From positions 39,228 to 103,227 of the forward strand of contig JAFGCO010000036.1 in NCBI GenBank assembly GCA_016932575.1: DNA of 64,000 nt, written 5' to 3'. The stretch comes from a bacterium. GTDB taxonomy: Bacteria > Zhuqueibacterota > QNDG01 > JAFGCO01. Below the pieces are notes generated by a model. The model saw nothing but the letters and a program-made list of their open reading frames with translations, was not told the DNA's origin and did no database searches. The position numbers and the translations under genes were made by a program. Each line of letters opens with the position of its first letter. Positions within the stretch are counted from its first letter, which is position 1. This document shows, in pieces, positions 46,586 to 56,636 of this stretch.

Positions 46586-47482
46586 CTATAATGAAAGTTG
46601 AATCGTTTTTATCTGTTTTTTAGAAAGATCCAGTTCTCCCAGACCCCTGGATTTCGCTTCGCGTAAAAATCTCACAGTCTCAGGATCAATATTAAAAAAC
46701 CGCATCCCATAGGCATCCACAGCCACCGGATCAGTGCCTGCGATAAGCATTTTCTTCTCTGAAACATCAGCCAGATTCCCGCCACTTGGTCCGTTCCGGA
46801 GCAGCACTCGGTAAGCATCCAGAATGATAAGGTCTGCCTTGATTTTTGTATTTATATCCACAATTTTTACAGGATAATCACGATGCAGGCTTCCCCGATT
46901 TCCGCCCAGAAAGCCCATAAAATTCTTCATGCCCAGAGATGCTCCCCCCACACTGTGATGTTTGGCTATAGGAATATTAATAATTTTATCCGCCTCCAAT
47001 ACATCGTCATAAATTTGCCACTGTTTTAGAAGTATGCCTTCCGGAATACTCACCATTTTGAATTTTCTGTCATATACATGCTGAACATCCGCGCCGACCG
47101 CTTCTGCGGCTTCTTGAATACCGCTGCGTTTATAACATCTTCGGGGTTCATTAAGTGTGCGGTCGAACAGTTTGACCTTTCTGGCTCCTGATTCAAAACA
47201 AAGTTTAACCACCTCAGCAACCACATCAGGATTGGTAGTAGCCGCTTGTTTTGGGACCCGGTCCCAGGACATATTGGCTTTTATAACCACCTCGTCACCC
47301 CGGCTGACAAATCGGGACATCCCCCCCAACGCATTCACAGCATGCTGCACCAGGGCAGCCGGCTCTCCCTTTTCCGCGATAATCAGGTCCGGAATATCAA
47401 CAGCTAACAATTGTTTAGGTGGTTGAAAAACCGTAGCGGCAGCCACACCGGCTGCAGTCTTAAAAAAATCACGCCTTTTCAT
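46586..47482 (-). CDS. Tat-exported DUF362-family protein
   Basis: 298 residues. The N-terminus is a twin-arginine signal (MKRRDFFKTAAGVAAATVF). The body matches the DUF362 family: 'GDEVVIKANMSWD', 'TNPDVVAEVVKLCFESGARKVKLFDRT', 'IINIPIAKHHSVGGASLGMKN', 'GTDPVAVDAYG'. Other DUF362 proteins carry ferredoxin domains; none is here. The function of the family is not established. It lies between a small membrane protein gene and the remains of an aldo/keto reductase, and near a polyferredoxin, so a periplasmic redox role is inferred. Confidence 0.88.
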   Translation of the reverse strand: MKRRDFFKTAAGVAAATVFQPPKQLLAVDIPDLIIAEKGEPAALVQHAVNALGGMSRFVSRGDEVVIKANMSWDRVPKQAATTNPDVVAEVVKLCFESGARKVKLFDRTLNEPRRCYKRSGIQEAAEAVGADVQHVYDRKFKMVSIPEGILLKQWQIYDDVLEADKIINIPIAKHHSVGGASLGMKNFMGFLGGNRGSLHRDYPVKIVDINTKIKADLIILDAYRVLLRNGPSGGNLADVSEKKMLIAGTDPVAVDAYGMRFFNIDPETVRFLREAKSRGLGELDLSKKQIKTIQLSL

Positions 47483-47542
47483 ACAACACTCCTCAGCTCA
47501 AAAACAAATCATCCATTTATTTTCTCGACATTTTCTGTGCCT

Positions 47543-47830
47543 TTACACTCCATACAAATCAGACAAGAACTCCAAATACCCTCGTCGCCTTACCCGGTTT
47601 TTCCACGATGGGTATCCCCGGGGACATACGCTTTCACAGATCCGGCAGAAACCGCAGTCCAAATCTCCCCTGCGGCTCTGAACGTTCGCATTATAGGTTA
47701 AACGGGCCATACCCAGATCGTGTTCCTGTTCAACGTGGTAATCCACGGATCAAATGATGAATGATTGAAAGCCCCGTACAATTGTCGAAACACCCGGATT
47801 GATCAGTATCTGTTTTACAGGGATTAGTAT
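47543..47830 (-). pseudogene. Remnant of an iron-sulphur aldo/keto reductase (C-terminal part, in-frame stop)
   Basis: The minus-strand frame from 47830 reads 'VKQILINPGVSTIVRGFQSF', a typical aldo/keto reductase C-terminal barrel segment, meets TGA at 47752-47750, and continues in the same frame with 'SVDYHVEQEHDLGMARLTY' and a ferredoxin-like tail 'CGFCRICESVCPRGYPSW' to 'LYGV'. Full enzymes of this type have ~330-400 residues; fewer than 100 codons remain and the N-terminal half is absent. It lies 60 bases upstream of the DUF362 gene. Confidence 0.65.
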
Positions 47831-47946
47831 TCATTGTTAATGCTCCGCATTGAATCGTCTCTGTTTTACTTCAAATCTGTAAAAGCGAAATTTAAAAAAC
47901 AAACAAAAACAAACGATTCCTGTCAAAAATTGTCATCCTGCAGTCA

Positions 47947-47990
47947 ATGGAGAAATCCCGCCTCTCACAGAGGAGAGACGGGATTTTGGG
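47947..47990 (-). terminator. Stem-loop downstream of gltD
   Basis: AATCCCG-c-CTCTC and GAGAG-a-CGGGATT form a long, almost perfect hairpin about 30 bases after the gltD stop. T-runs are short, so strength is uncertain; it could work in either direction. Confidence 0.5.
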
Positions 47991-48013
47991 AGGGAGAGAA
48001 TATTTTCTGGAAG

Positions 48014-49438
48014 TTAATTAGACAGGTATTGATTAATGCCTTCTGCCGCTTTACGTCCCTGATCAATGGCCCGCACAACCAGAGACGCTCCCGTGACAGA
48101 ATCACCGGCGGCAAATACACCTTCGGTTGATGTCATAAACTGATCATTCACTATAATATTTCCCCGTTGATCCAGTTTCAGGTTAAAATCCTTGACAATA
48201 GGGCCATGTTCCACATGCATAAAACCGGCGGCCAGAAGTACAAGATCCGCTTCCAGAGTAAATTCCGAACCGGAGATTTCTTGAAAGGACAATCCGCCCT
48301 GCGCATCGGCTTCAGACCATTCCAGCTTTATACATGCCAGTTTTTCTATCCATCGTTCCCCAATAAATTTTTGTGTTTGTATGCTCCATAACCGTTTGCA
48401 GCCTTCTTCATGCGAGGATGAAGTCCGTATTATCTTCGGCCATGTCGGCCATGGATTTTCTACGGATCTTTGATCCGGAGGCCTTGGCATGAGCTCAATC
48501 TGCGTTACAGAGGCCGCCCCCTGCCGTTTGGCCGTGCCCACGCAGTCCGCTCCTGTATCTCCCCCTCCAATCACAACCACACTCTTCCCCTGTGCATCAA
48601 TGACATCATCCGGAGAAATTTTTTCGTTTGCGAGCACTTGATTTTGCTGTGTCAGATATTCCATTGCAAAAACAATCCCATTGAGTTCTCTTCCCGGAAT
48701 TTTCAGATCTCTGGGGACAGTCGCACCGGCTGTGACCAGAATAGCATTAAAAGACCGTTTCATAAACCTGGGTGAAAGATCGCGTCCCGCATCCACTTCC
48801 GTTTCAAATTCAACACCTTCCGCTTCCATCTGCTGGATCCGGCGGTCCAAAACCCATTTTTCCATCTTGAAATCCGGGATACCATATCGCAGCAAGCCGC
48901 CAATACGGTCGGATTTTTCGAACACAACAGCTTCATATCCTTTCCTGGCTAACTGCTGAGCAGCTGCCAGTCCGGCGGGACCCGAACCGATCACTGCCAC
49001 ACGCTGGTTTCTTCGATCAGGAGCCGATTCCGGATGGATCCATCCCATCTCAAATCCCTTTTCAATGATCTGCCGTTCAATGTGCCGAATGGTCACTGCC
49101 GGCTGATTGATTGATAACGTACAGGCGGCTTCACAAGGTGCCGGACAAATACGTCCGGTAATCTCAGGAAAATTATTGGTGCTGTGAAGCAGATCCAGGG
49201 CTTTTTTCCACTGACCGCGGTAAACCATATCATTCCAGTCAGGAATCCGGTTATTCAGCGGACATCCATAGGTATGACAGCTGGGCACACCGCAATCCAT
49301 GCATCGGTTGGCCTGCCGCTGCAGATCCTCAAGAGAAAGCACCTGCTCTACTTCCCGGTAATCCTTGATCCTCTCCTGAACCGGGCGTTTGGGCGGGTCC
49401 ATGCGATTATATTCTAAAAATCCGGTATGTTTTGCCAC
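48014..49438 (-). CDS. gltD: Glutamate synthase small subunit
   Basis: 474 residues, standard length. The start is GTG at 49438 with GGGAT upstream. The N-terminal part has the cluster cysteines 'CMDCGVPSCHTYGCPL' and 'CPAPCEAACTL'. FAD and NADPH Rossmann motifs are 'VIGSGPAGLAAAQQLARKG' and 'VVIGGGDTGADCVGTA', and 'GVFAAGDSVTGASLVVRAI' closes the FAD site. It transfers electrons from NAD(P)H to the large subunit. gltB lies upstream on the same strand with a gap of 83 bases. Confidence 0.95.
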   Translation of the reverse strand: MAKHTGFLEYNRMDPPKRPVQERIKDYREVEQVLSLEDLQRQANRCMDCGVPSCHTYGCPLNNRIPDWNDMVYRGQWKKALDLLHSTNNFPEITGRICPAPCEAACTLSINQPAVTIRHIERQIIEKGFEMGWIHPESAPDRRNQRVAVIGSGPAGLAAAQQLARKGYEAVVFEKSDRIGGLLRYGIPDFKMEKWVLDRRIQQMEAEGVEFETEVDAGRDLSPRFMKRSFNAILVTAGATVPRDLKIPGRELNGIVFAMEYLTQQNQVLANEKISPDDVIDAQGKSVVVIGGGDTGADCVGTAKRQGAASVTQIELMPRPPDQRSVENPWPTWPKIIRTSSSHEEGCKRLWSIQTQKFIGERWIEKLACIKLEWSEADAQGGLSFQEISGSEFTLEADLVLLAAGFMHVEHGPIVKDFNLKLDQRGNIIVNDQFMTSTEGVFAAGDSVTGASLVVRAIDQGRKAAEGINQYLSN

Positions 49439-49521
49439 GATGATCCCTTGTATTAATTTTCATTATCGACGATTTTTCTCAAAGCAATTTGGGATCAGAA
49501 TTTAAAATTTCCCACATTCCG

Positions 49522-52500
49522 TCAATGATAAACCTCTTCAGTCGCCGACACTGTATCTTTACTTGTATCTTCCTTCAGCCGCATCCGCTCCAGGGCAGAT
49601 TTGTAATCAATGGGCATCACTTTGACAAACAACGGCAGATGTGCTTCCCAATGATCCAGGATTTCTTTGGCCCGCTGACTGTTTGTATATTCATAATGCT
49701 TTGTAATCATTCCCCTCAACCGTTTCACGTCTTCCTTCATCCAGACCGTTTCCAAATCAACCATATCAAGATTGCATTTGGTATCAAAAAGCTCTGTAGG
49801 ATCATACACATAGGCAATACCGCCGCTCATTCCGGCGGCAAAATTCTTGCCCGTACTGCCAAGCACCACGACCACCCCCCCTGTCATATATTCACAGCCA
49901 TGATCCCCAACGCCTTCCACCACTGCGCAGGCACCGCTGTTCCGTACTGCAAACCGTTCCCCGGCAATCCCGTTAACATACAATTCACCTCTGGTCGCGC
50001 CATACAGGACAACATTGCCGACAATAATATTTTCATGGGGCGTAAATGTGGCATCCGACGGCGGTTTCAATATCACCCGGCCACCGGACATGCCTTTACA
50101 TGTATAATCATTGCAGTCTCCCTGTAATTGAAAAGTCACTCCGGGGGCAAGAAACGCCCCAAAACTCTGGCCGGCCGATCCTTTGAATAACAGATGGATG
50201 GTATTATCCGGCAGACCTTTGGCACCGTGCTTTGCCACAATTTCACCGCTTAACCGGCCGCCAACAGTACGATTCACATTCCGGATCTCAAGCTCTAGCG
50301 TTACCGGACTTTTGTTTTTTATGGATTTTGCTGTCTCTTTCTGGATAACAAGCTCTAAGTCGGAAGGAAGCAGAGCCGCCGGCAGACGCCGGCAATGAAG
50401 CGGTGTTTTTTTGAGATCAAAATCAGAATTCAGAATAGACGATAAATCCAGGTTCCTGGCCTTCCAGTGATCCACGGCGGGTTTGAAATCAATCACGTCA
50501 ACCCTTCCCACCATCTCATCGACTGTTTTAAATCCCAGTTCGGCCATCACCTCTCGAAATTCCTCGGCAATAAATCTCAAAAATCGTTCGACATATTCCG
50601 GTTTGCCTGTAAACCGGGATCGCAGGGTTTTATTCTGGGTAGCCACACCTACGGGACAGGTGTTGAGGTGACATTTTCGCATCATCACACAACCCAGTGT
50701 AATCAGGATTGACGTGCCGAATCCGTATTCTTCAGCGCCTAACAAAGCGGCGATTGCCAGATCGCGTCCGGTCTTGAGCTGTCCGTCGACCTGAACGACA
50801 ATCCGGTTTCTGAGGTGATTTCCGATGAGTGACTGCTGCGTCTCAGCCAGCCCCAGCTCCCAGGGGAGACCGCAGTGTTTGATGGCCGTAAGAGGAGAGG
50901 CGCCTGTCCCCCCGTCATGTCCTGAAATCAGCACACTGTCCGCCATGGCCTTGGCCACGCCGGCAGCAATCGTACCAACTCCGACTTCTGAAACAAGTTT
51001 CACGGAAACACGGGCGCCGCTGCTGACTGTTTTTAAATCAAAAATCAGCTGGGCCAGATCTTCAATAGAATAAATATCGTGATGAGGCGGCGGTGAAATG
51101 AGTGTCACTCCCGGCGTTGTATGACGAACCCGGGCAATTTCATCACTGACCTTGTGACCCGGCAATTGACCGCCTTCACCGGGTTTGGCTCCCTGAGCCA
51201 TTTTAATCTGCAATTCATCCGCATTGATCAGATATTCTGTCGTTACACCAAAACGACCGGAAGCAATTTGCTTGATGCTGGAACGTTTGCTGTCCCCATT
51301 CGGTAAAGGTATGTATCGCGCAGGATCTTCTCCGCCCTCTCCGGAATTGCTGCGTGCTCCGATCCGGTTCATACCGATGGCTATGGCTTCATGTGCTTCC
51401 CGGCTGATCGATCCAAAAGACATGGCCGCAGAAACAAATCGTTTTACAATATTTTCAACAGGCTCCACCTGGTCAATGGGAACGGACTTGCGTTTTTTAA
51501 ATTCAAAAAGTCCGCGTAGTGTGGCATAACGTTTGGATTTATCATTCATCATGCCGGTATAAGATTTGAACACCTGATAATCATCGGTCCGGACTGCCTG
51601 CTGCAATTGAAAAATCGCCTGTGTGTCCCACTGATGACGTTCGCCGCCTGTACGAATATGATAGTTACCGCCCACATCCAGCATTTTCTGTGGTTTTCCG
51701 ATTTCAGGATATCCATGCCGATGACGGCACAGGCTTTCTTCTGCGATTGCTTCCAAACCGATGCCTCCGACCCGTGAAGCTGTTCCACAGAAATACTGAT
51801 CCACAACCTGAGAGTCTATGCCCACGCATTCAAAAGTCTGCGCGCCAAAAAAGCTGTGAACTGTAGAAATTCCCATTCTGCTGAATGTCTTCAGCAATCC
51901 CTTTTTAATGGCCGTAATATACCGGTCCATGGCTTCTTCATGTGATATTTGCTCTTCCAGCAAGCCGGCTTCGGCCAGATCGCGAACAGTTTGAAAAGCC
52001 ACGTAGGGACAAACAGCATCCACACCATATCCAATTAACAGTGCAAAATGCATAATCTCACGTGTTTCTCCGGATTCGACAATAATTCCGGCTGAATTCC
52101 GAATGCCTTTTTGAATCATATAGTGATGAAGTCCCGAAGCCGCTAATAAGGCAGGAATCGGCGCCCGATTTTCATCAACATTATGGTCTGTCAATATCAG
52201 AAGATTTGCCCCTTCTTTCACACTCTTTTCCGCTTGTTGGAACAGATGGTCCAACGCCTGTTTCAGAGATGCCGGACCTTGCTGAACAGGAAACAGCATA
52301 TCCAGATCAACCGATTTAAGATTCGAATGATTGGCCTCACGCAAACGCATCATATCACGGATGGTCAGAATGGGATGGGCCAATTTCAAGCCCCGGTACT
52401 GATCCGCTGTTTCTGCTAAAAAATTTTCTTCTCCTCCAAGAAAACTCTCTAATGACATCACCAGTTCTTCCCGGAGAGGATCAATAGGCGGATTGGTGAC

Positions 52501-54105
52501 CTGAGCAAAAAGCTGTTTAAAATAATGAAACACGAGCTGGGGTCGGTTCGAAAAAACGGCCAACGCGGCATCATTGCCCATGGATCCGATGGGTTCCTGC
52601 CCCCGGGATGCCATAGGCGTGATGAGCATTTTTAACTCTTCTTCAGTATATCCAAACACATGCTGTTTACGCAGTAACGCTTCGGCATCCATCCGGGGAA
52701 TGCGGGAAGGCATAAACAATCCCCGCAATTCAATTCGTTTCTCCTTGATCCATCTCCGGTAGGGTTTCTGCCTGGATATCTTTGATTTAATCTCATTGTC
52801 CGGTACAATTCGATGCTGTTCCAAATCGACCAGAAACATTTTTCCGGGCTGCAGCCGACCCCGGCTTCGTATTTGATTTCCTGGTATATCCAGAACACCG
52901 GTCTCCGATGCCATAACAATGAGACCATCTGTCGTAACGGAATAACGTGCCGGTCGTAATCCATTGCGATCTAATGTGGCACCGATATACCGGCCGTCAG
53001 TGAAAACCAGAGCAGCCGGGCCATCCCAGGGTTCCATGATACTTGAATGAAATTCATAAAAGGCACGTTTGTCTTCACTCATGGCAATATTCGGAGAGCA
53101 GGCCTCCGGGATCATCATCATTATGGCATGAGACAATGAACGGCCGGCCATGGTGACCAGTTCCAGAGCATTGTCCAGAATAGCGGAATCACTTCCGTTT
53201 TCAAACAATACGGGCTTGATTTTATGAATATCCCCGCCAAAGAGCGGACTGGCCATAGTCGATTCTCTGGCCCGCATGCGATTAATATTTCCGCGCAAAG
53301 TATTGATTTCACCATTATGTGCAAGCATGCGAAAGGGCTGGGCCAATGGCCAGGTCGGCAGGGTATTTGTGCTGTATCTTTGATGAACCAGCGCAAATGC
53401 ACTGGTAAATCTTTCATTTTTCAGATCCGGATAGTAAAGCGGCAGTTGTGTCCCCGTAAGCAGACCTTTATATACGACGGTTCTTGACGACAGGCTGCAA
53501 ATATAAAATTGACTGGTATCCGGCTCCCTCCATGAACTGATCTCGTTCTCGATGATCCGCCGAATCACATAAAGCTTTCTCTCGAATTGAATAATCGGCA
53601 CACGCCCGAAACTGATAAAAATCTGCTGAACCATGGGTTCATGTTCCAAAGCCAATCGGCCCAGATGGCTGTTGTTGACCGGAACTTCCCGCCAACCAAG
53701 CACATCGCATCCCTCCTGGCTTACAATTTTCTCAACCGCGGCCCGGCACTGGTTCGCTAAATTCTGATCCGACGGTAAAAAAATCATTCCCACACCATAA
53801 GCGCTGAAAGCGGGCAATGTAAACGGGACTTCGTTTCGAAAAAACAGATCAGGAATTTGCAATAGCAACCCGGCACCGTCGCCTGTCGATTTATCGCCTC
53901 CTATGGCGCCACGGTGTTCCAAATTCATTAAAATCCTGATGCCATTTTCTATGATAAAATGTGACGGTCTTGCATCAGTATGCACGACAAATCCCACACC
54001 GCAGCTGTCATGTTCATTTTGAGGATTATACAATCCTTTGGCTGCCGGTATTCCCGCTGCGTTTCGTTGAAAAAATTCCTTTTGATCCATCTTGTTCAAT
54101 TCCAT
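49522..54105 (-). CDS. gltB: Glutamate synthase large subunit
   Basis: About 1527 residues. The exact start is unsettled: GTG 54159 has no ribosome site, ATG 54105 has a weak GGA at six bases, and ATG 54090 is also possible. The class II amidotransferase Cys is in 'HDSCGVGFVV'; the residues before it would be a cleaved propeptide. The FMN and 3Fe-4S region includes 'SGHDGGTGASPLTAIKHCG' and 'CVMMRKCHLNTCPVGVATQ'. The C-terminal beta-helix has 'GDCNDYTCKGMSGGRV'. It makes two glutamates from glutamine and 2-oxoglutarate with GltD. glnN lies upstream. Confidence 0.95.
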   Translation of the reverse strand: MELNKMDQKEFFQRNAAGIPAAKGLYNPQNEHDSCGVGFVVHTDARPSHFIIENGIRILMNLEHRGAIGGDKSTGDGAGLLLQIPDLFFRNEVPFTLPAFSAYGVGMIFLPSDQNLANQCRAAVEKIVSQEGCDVLGWREVPVNNSHLGRLALEHEPMVQQIFISFGRVPIIQFERKLYVIRRIIENEISSWREPDTSQFYICSLSSRTVVYKGLLTGTQLPLYYPDLKNERFTSAFALVHQRYSTNTLPTWPLAQPFRMLAHNGEINTLRGNINRMRARESTMASPLFGGDIHKIKPVLFENGSDSAILDNALELVTMAGRSLSHAIMMMIPEACSPNIAMSEDKRAFYEFHSSIMEPWDGPAALVFTDGRYIGATLDRNGLRPARYSVTTDGLIVMASETGVLDIPGNQIRSRGRLQPGKMFLVDLEQHRIVPDNEIKSKISRQKPYRRWIKEKRIELRGLFMPSRIPRMDAEALLRKQHVFGYTEEELKMLITPMASRGQEPIGSMGNDAALAVFSNRPQLVFHYFKQLFAQVTNPPIDPLREELVMSLESFLGGEENFLAETADQYRGLKLAHPILTIRDMMRLREANHSNLKSVDLDMLFPVQQGPASLKQALDHLFQQAEKSVKEGANLLILTDHNVDENRAPIPALLAASGLHHYMIQKGIRNSAGIIVESGETREIMHFALLIGYGVDAVCPYVAFQTVRDLAEAGLLEEQISHEEAMDRYITAIKKGLLKTFSRMGISTVHSFFGAQTFECVGIDSQVVDQYFCGTASRVGGIGLEAIAEESLCRHRHGYPEIGKPQKMLDVGGNYHIRTGGERHQWDTQAIFQLQQAVRTDDYQVFKSYTGMMNDKSKRYATLRGLFEFKKRKSVPIDQVEPVENIVKRFVSAAMSFGSISREAHEAIAIGMNRIGARSNSGEGGEDPARYIPLPNGDSKRSSIKQIASGRFGVTTEYLINADELQIKMAQGAKPGEGGQLPGHKVSDEIARVRHTTPGVTLISPPPHHDIYSIEDLAQLIFDLKTVSSGARVSVKLVSEVGVGTIAAGVAKAMADSVLISGHDGGTGASPLTAIKHCGLPWELGLAETQQSLIGNHLRNRIVVQVDGQLKTGRDLAIAALLGAEEYGFGTSILITLGCVMMRKCHLNTCPVGVATQNKTLRSRFTGKPEYVERFLRFIAEEFREVMAELGFKTVDEMVGRVDVIDFKPAVDHWKARNLDLSSILNSDFDLKKTPLHCRRLPAALLPSDLELVIQKETAKSIKNKSPVTLELEIRNVNRTVGGRLSGEIVAKHGAKGLPDNTIHLLFKGSAGQSFGAFLAPGVTFQLQGDCNDYTCKGMSGGRVILKPPSDATFTPHENIIVGNVVLYGATRGELYVNGIAGERFAVRNSGACAVVEGVGDHGCEYMTGGVVVVLGSTGKNFAAGMSGGIAYVYDPTELFDTKCNLDMVDLETVWMKEDVKRLRGMITKHYEYTNSQRAKEILDHWEAHLPLFVKVMPIDYKSALERMRLKEDTSKDTVSATEEVYH

Positions 54106-54258
54106 TTCTTTTCCGGGACGCCTCTTATCCTGTGGGAACAAATCTGTCTCAATAGCCACATGTTGTATTCACAAAATCGGAGTACATGCAATTCCTTCAT
54201 GGATTTCATTTCTAACAAGGGTGTTTCTTAGAATAAAAATAATTCATGCTCCATGATG

Positions 54259-54332
54259 AAAAAGCCTGTTTATCTCAGCTTTTATACGAGGACTTCATGG
54301 TACTTCAGTCAACAGTCAAGATCAACAGGCTT
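54259..54332 (-). terminator. Structured element between glnN and gltB
   Basis: Read on the minus strand, AAGCCTGTT (54332-54324) pairs with AACAGGCTT (54270-54262), followed by five T. The enclosed ~53 bases can fold further (GACT...AGTC). It may be the glnN terminator or a gltB leader attenuator; the loop is large for a simple terminator. Confidence 0.45.
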
Positions 54333-54408
54333 GTTTTAATGATAAAAAAATCATGTTCAGATTCATCCGGCCAAGTCATATATCCGATTCAATAAATAAT
54401 CACAGTCA

Positions 54409-56610
54409 TTACATAACGAACAACATTTCAGAATACTTGGGAAGCGGCCAGAGTTCATCATCAATCAGCTCTTCCAGAATGTCGGCAGGTTCTCGAATGC
54501 TTTCAATCAAATCAACCACATGATCGGCAAAAAATTTGGCGGCTTTGGGAAGATCGTCCTCAATGGCCAGACCCTCGGCGACTTTGCCCTGCAGCCGGGT
54601 ACAACCATTCTGTAAGTTCTGAATATTCTGGGTAATTCTATCCAGCAGCCCGATCACTGTTTCAGGTACTGATATTTTGGCTGTGCCTGTCAGGCTGTTG
54701 AGTGCATTGATACTATTCGCCAGCTGAGTCTGATAAGTGATTGCCGCCGGTAAAATCTTTGTGTGAACCAATTCACAGAACGTATCAGCTTCGATTTCGA
54801 GTATTTTAACATACTGTTCCAGTTTGGTAATATACCGGGATTCCAGTTCCTCTTCTGAATACACGCCTGTTGAAACCAGCATTTTTCTATTCTTTGGAGC
54901 AATCAAGGCATCCAATGCATAACCGGTTCGTTTCACATTCGGCAGGTGCCGTCTGGCAGCCTCTTTTTCCCAATCGTCACTGTAATTGTTCCCTTCAAAA
55001 CGAACGGCTTCAGTTTCGATAATATACTTTTGAAGTACGGACAGCACTGCCTGGTTCATCGATTCGCCGTTACTTTTTTTCTCCGCAATATCACTGATGA
55101 TTAAATCAATACTTTCTGAGACCGCCGCACTTAGGACCGTATTTGCCATACTTACGGATTCAGAACTTCCAATGGCTCGAAATTCAAATTTCGAACCTGT
55201 AAACGCAAACGGGGATGTCCGGTTACGATCCGTATTGTCCCGCATGATCTTCGGAAGTGCACTGATCCCCAAATCGATCACAAAATCTTTCACTGCTTTG
55301 GACTTGCGCCCTGCTTTGATATCATCGAGAATCGTGCTCAGTTGTTTTCCCAAAAAAACCGACATAACAGCCGGAGGCGCTTCATTGGCTCCCAGGCGAT
55401 GATCGTTGCCTGCAGAAGCAACAGTCGCCCGAAGCAAGTCTCCGTACCGATGAACAGCGCGTAAAACCGATACCAGAAATACGAGAAACTGCAAATTTTC
55501 TTCCGGAGTTTTGCCCGGATCAAGCAGATTATTGCCCTCTGAGTCTTCCATGGACCAATTATTGTGCTTTCCGCTTCCGTTGACACCGGCAAAGGGTTTC
55601 TCATGAAGAAGAAGCGCCAATCCGTAACGGATCGCTGTTTTTTTCAATACTTCCATAATTAACTGATTCCGGTCCGAGCCGACATTGGCTTCACCGTAAA
55701 TCGGTGCAATTTCGTACTGATGAGGTGCCACTTCATTATGCCGGGTTTTCGCAGGCACACCAAGTTTATAAAGCTCGTATTCTGCATCCTGCATAAACGC
55801 CAATGCACGCTGTTTGATGGATCCGAAATAATGATCTTCCATCTGCTGACCCTTGGGTGGTCTGGCCCCGACCAGGGTTCGGCCTGTGATCTGCAAATCC
55901 GGACGTAAAGTAAAAAACAATTGATCGATTAAAAAGTATTCCTGCTCAGTTCCGATCGTGGTGAGCACCCGGCTGGCTTTTTTGTTCCCAAAAAGATGCA
56001 GCACTTTTAATGCAGATGTGCTGATGGCTTCCATGGACCGTAAAAGCGGTGTCTTTTTATCAAGGGCCTCTCCATGGTAGCTGATGAATACTGAGGGAAT
56101 ACATAAAATTCCCCCTTTGGGGCCTTCCATAATAAATGCAGGACTCGAAGGATCCCACATGGTATACCCCCGGGCTTCGAAAGTCGTTCTTCTGCCGCCG
56201 CTGGGAAACGAAGAGGCATCCGGTTCACCCTGGACAAGCTGATTTCCGCGAAAGCGTTCTAACACCATACCGTCATGATCCAACTCCAGAAAGGCATCAT
56301 GCTTTTCGGCCGTTAATCCCGTTTGCGGTTGAAACCAATGGGTAAAATGAGAAGCGCCCTTGCTCAGAGCCCATTCTTTCATGGCATGTGCCACTTCATT
56401 GGCAACACCCATATCCAGCTTGGCTCCGGATTTTATGGTGTCCCGAAGCTTTAAATAAACATCCTTGGGAAGACGCTCACGCATGACCTGGTCGTTAAAC
56501 GTATTACAACCAAATACCTGAGAGGAAGCACCATTCCGTTCCGCCTTGCCTGTATGATTTCGTTCAGCAATTCGTAATAATGCCATTTTTCTGGGATTAA
56601 TGATATTCAC
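54409..56610 (-). CDS. glnN: Glutamine synthetase type III
   Basis: 733 residues from GTG 56610. A longer frame to 56694 would translate a tRNA-Asn and is rejected. Type III features are the length, 'QVFGCNTFNDQVMRERLP' near the start, 'AFIMEGPKGGILCIPSVFISY', 'GTEQEYFLID', 'KTRHNEVAPHQYEIAPIYG', 'NGSGKHNNWSMED' and 'NDHRLGANEAPPAV'. It makes glutamine from glutamate and ammonia with ATP. With gltB and gltD it forms a complete GS-GOGAT set. Confidence 0.95.
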   Translation of the reverse strand: MNIINPRKMALLRIAERNHTGKAERNGASSQVFGCNTFNDQVMRERLPKDVYLKLRDTIKSGAKLDMGVANEVAHAMKEWALSKGASHFTHWFQPQTGLTAEKHDAFLELDHDGMVLERFRGNQLVQGEPDASSFPSGGRRTTFEARGYTMWDPSSPAFIMEGPKGGILCIPSVFISYHGEALDKKTPLLRSMEAISTSALKVLHLFGNKKASRVLTTIGTEQEYFLIDQLFFTLRPDLQITGRTLVGARPPKGQQMEDHYFGSIKQRALAFMQDAEYELYKLGVPAKTRHNEVAPHQYEIAPIYGEANVGSDRNQLIMEVLKKTAIRYGLALLLHEKPFAGVNGSGKHNNWSMEDSEGNNLLDPGKTPEENLQFLVFLVSVLRAVHRYGDLLRATVASAGNDHRLGANEAPPAVMSVFLGKQLSTILDDIKAGRKSKAVKDFVIDLGISALPKIMRDNTDRNRTSPFAFTGSKFEFRAIGSSESVSMANTVLSAAVSESIDLIISDIAEKKSNGESMNQAVLSVLQKYIIETEAVRFEGNNYSDDWEKEAARRHLPNVKRTGYALDALIAPKNRKMLVSTGVYSEEELESRYITKLEQYVKILEIEADTFCELVHTKILPAAITYQTQLANSINALNSLTGTAKISVPETVIGLLDRITQNIQNLQNGCTRLQGKVAEGLAIEDDLPKAAKFFADHVVDLIESIREPADILEELIDDELWPLPKYSEMLFVM

Positions 56611-56617
56611 ATTGATT

Positions 56618-56623
56618 CTCCTT
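56618..56623 (-). promoter_or_regulatory. Ribosome binding site deciding the glnN GTG start
   Basis: AAGGAG on the minus strand, seven bases before GTG 56610 and 14 bases after the tRNA-Asn 3' end at 56637. Confidence 0.8.
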
Positions 56624-56636
56624 CCGGAATAAAAAG

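Noticed and set aside
47750..47752. TGA as selenocysteine in the aldo/keto reductase frame
   Set aside because: There is no upstream gene body, and the TGA position is not a known selenocysteine site in this family; decay is simpler.
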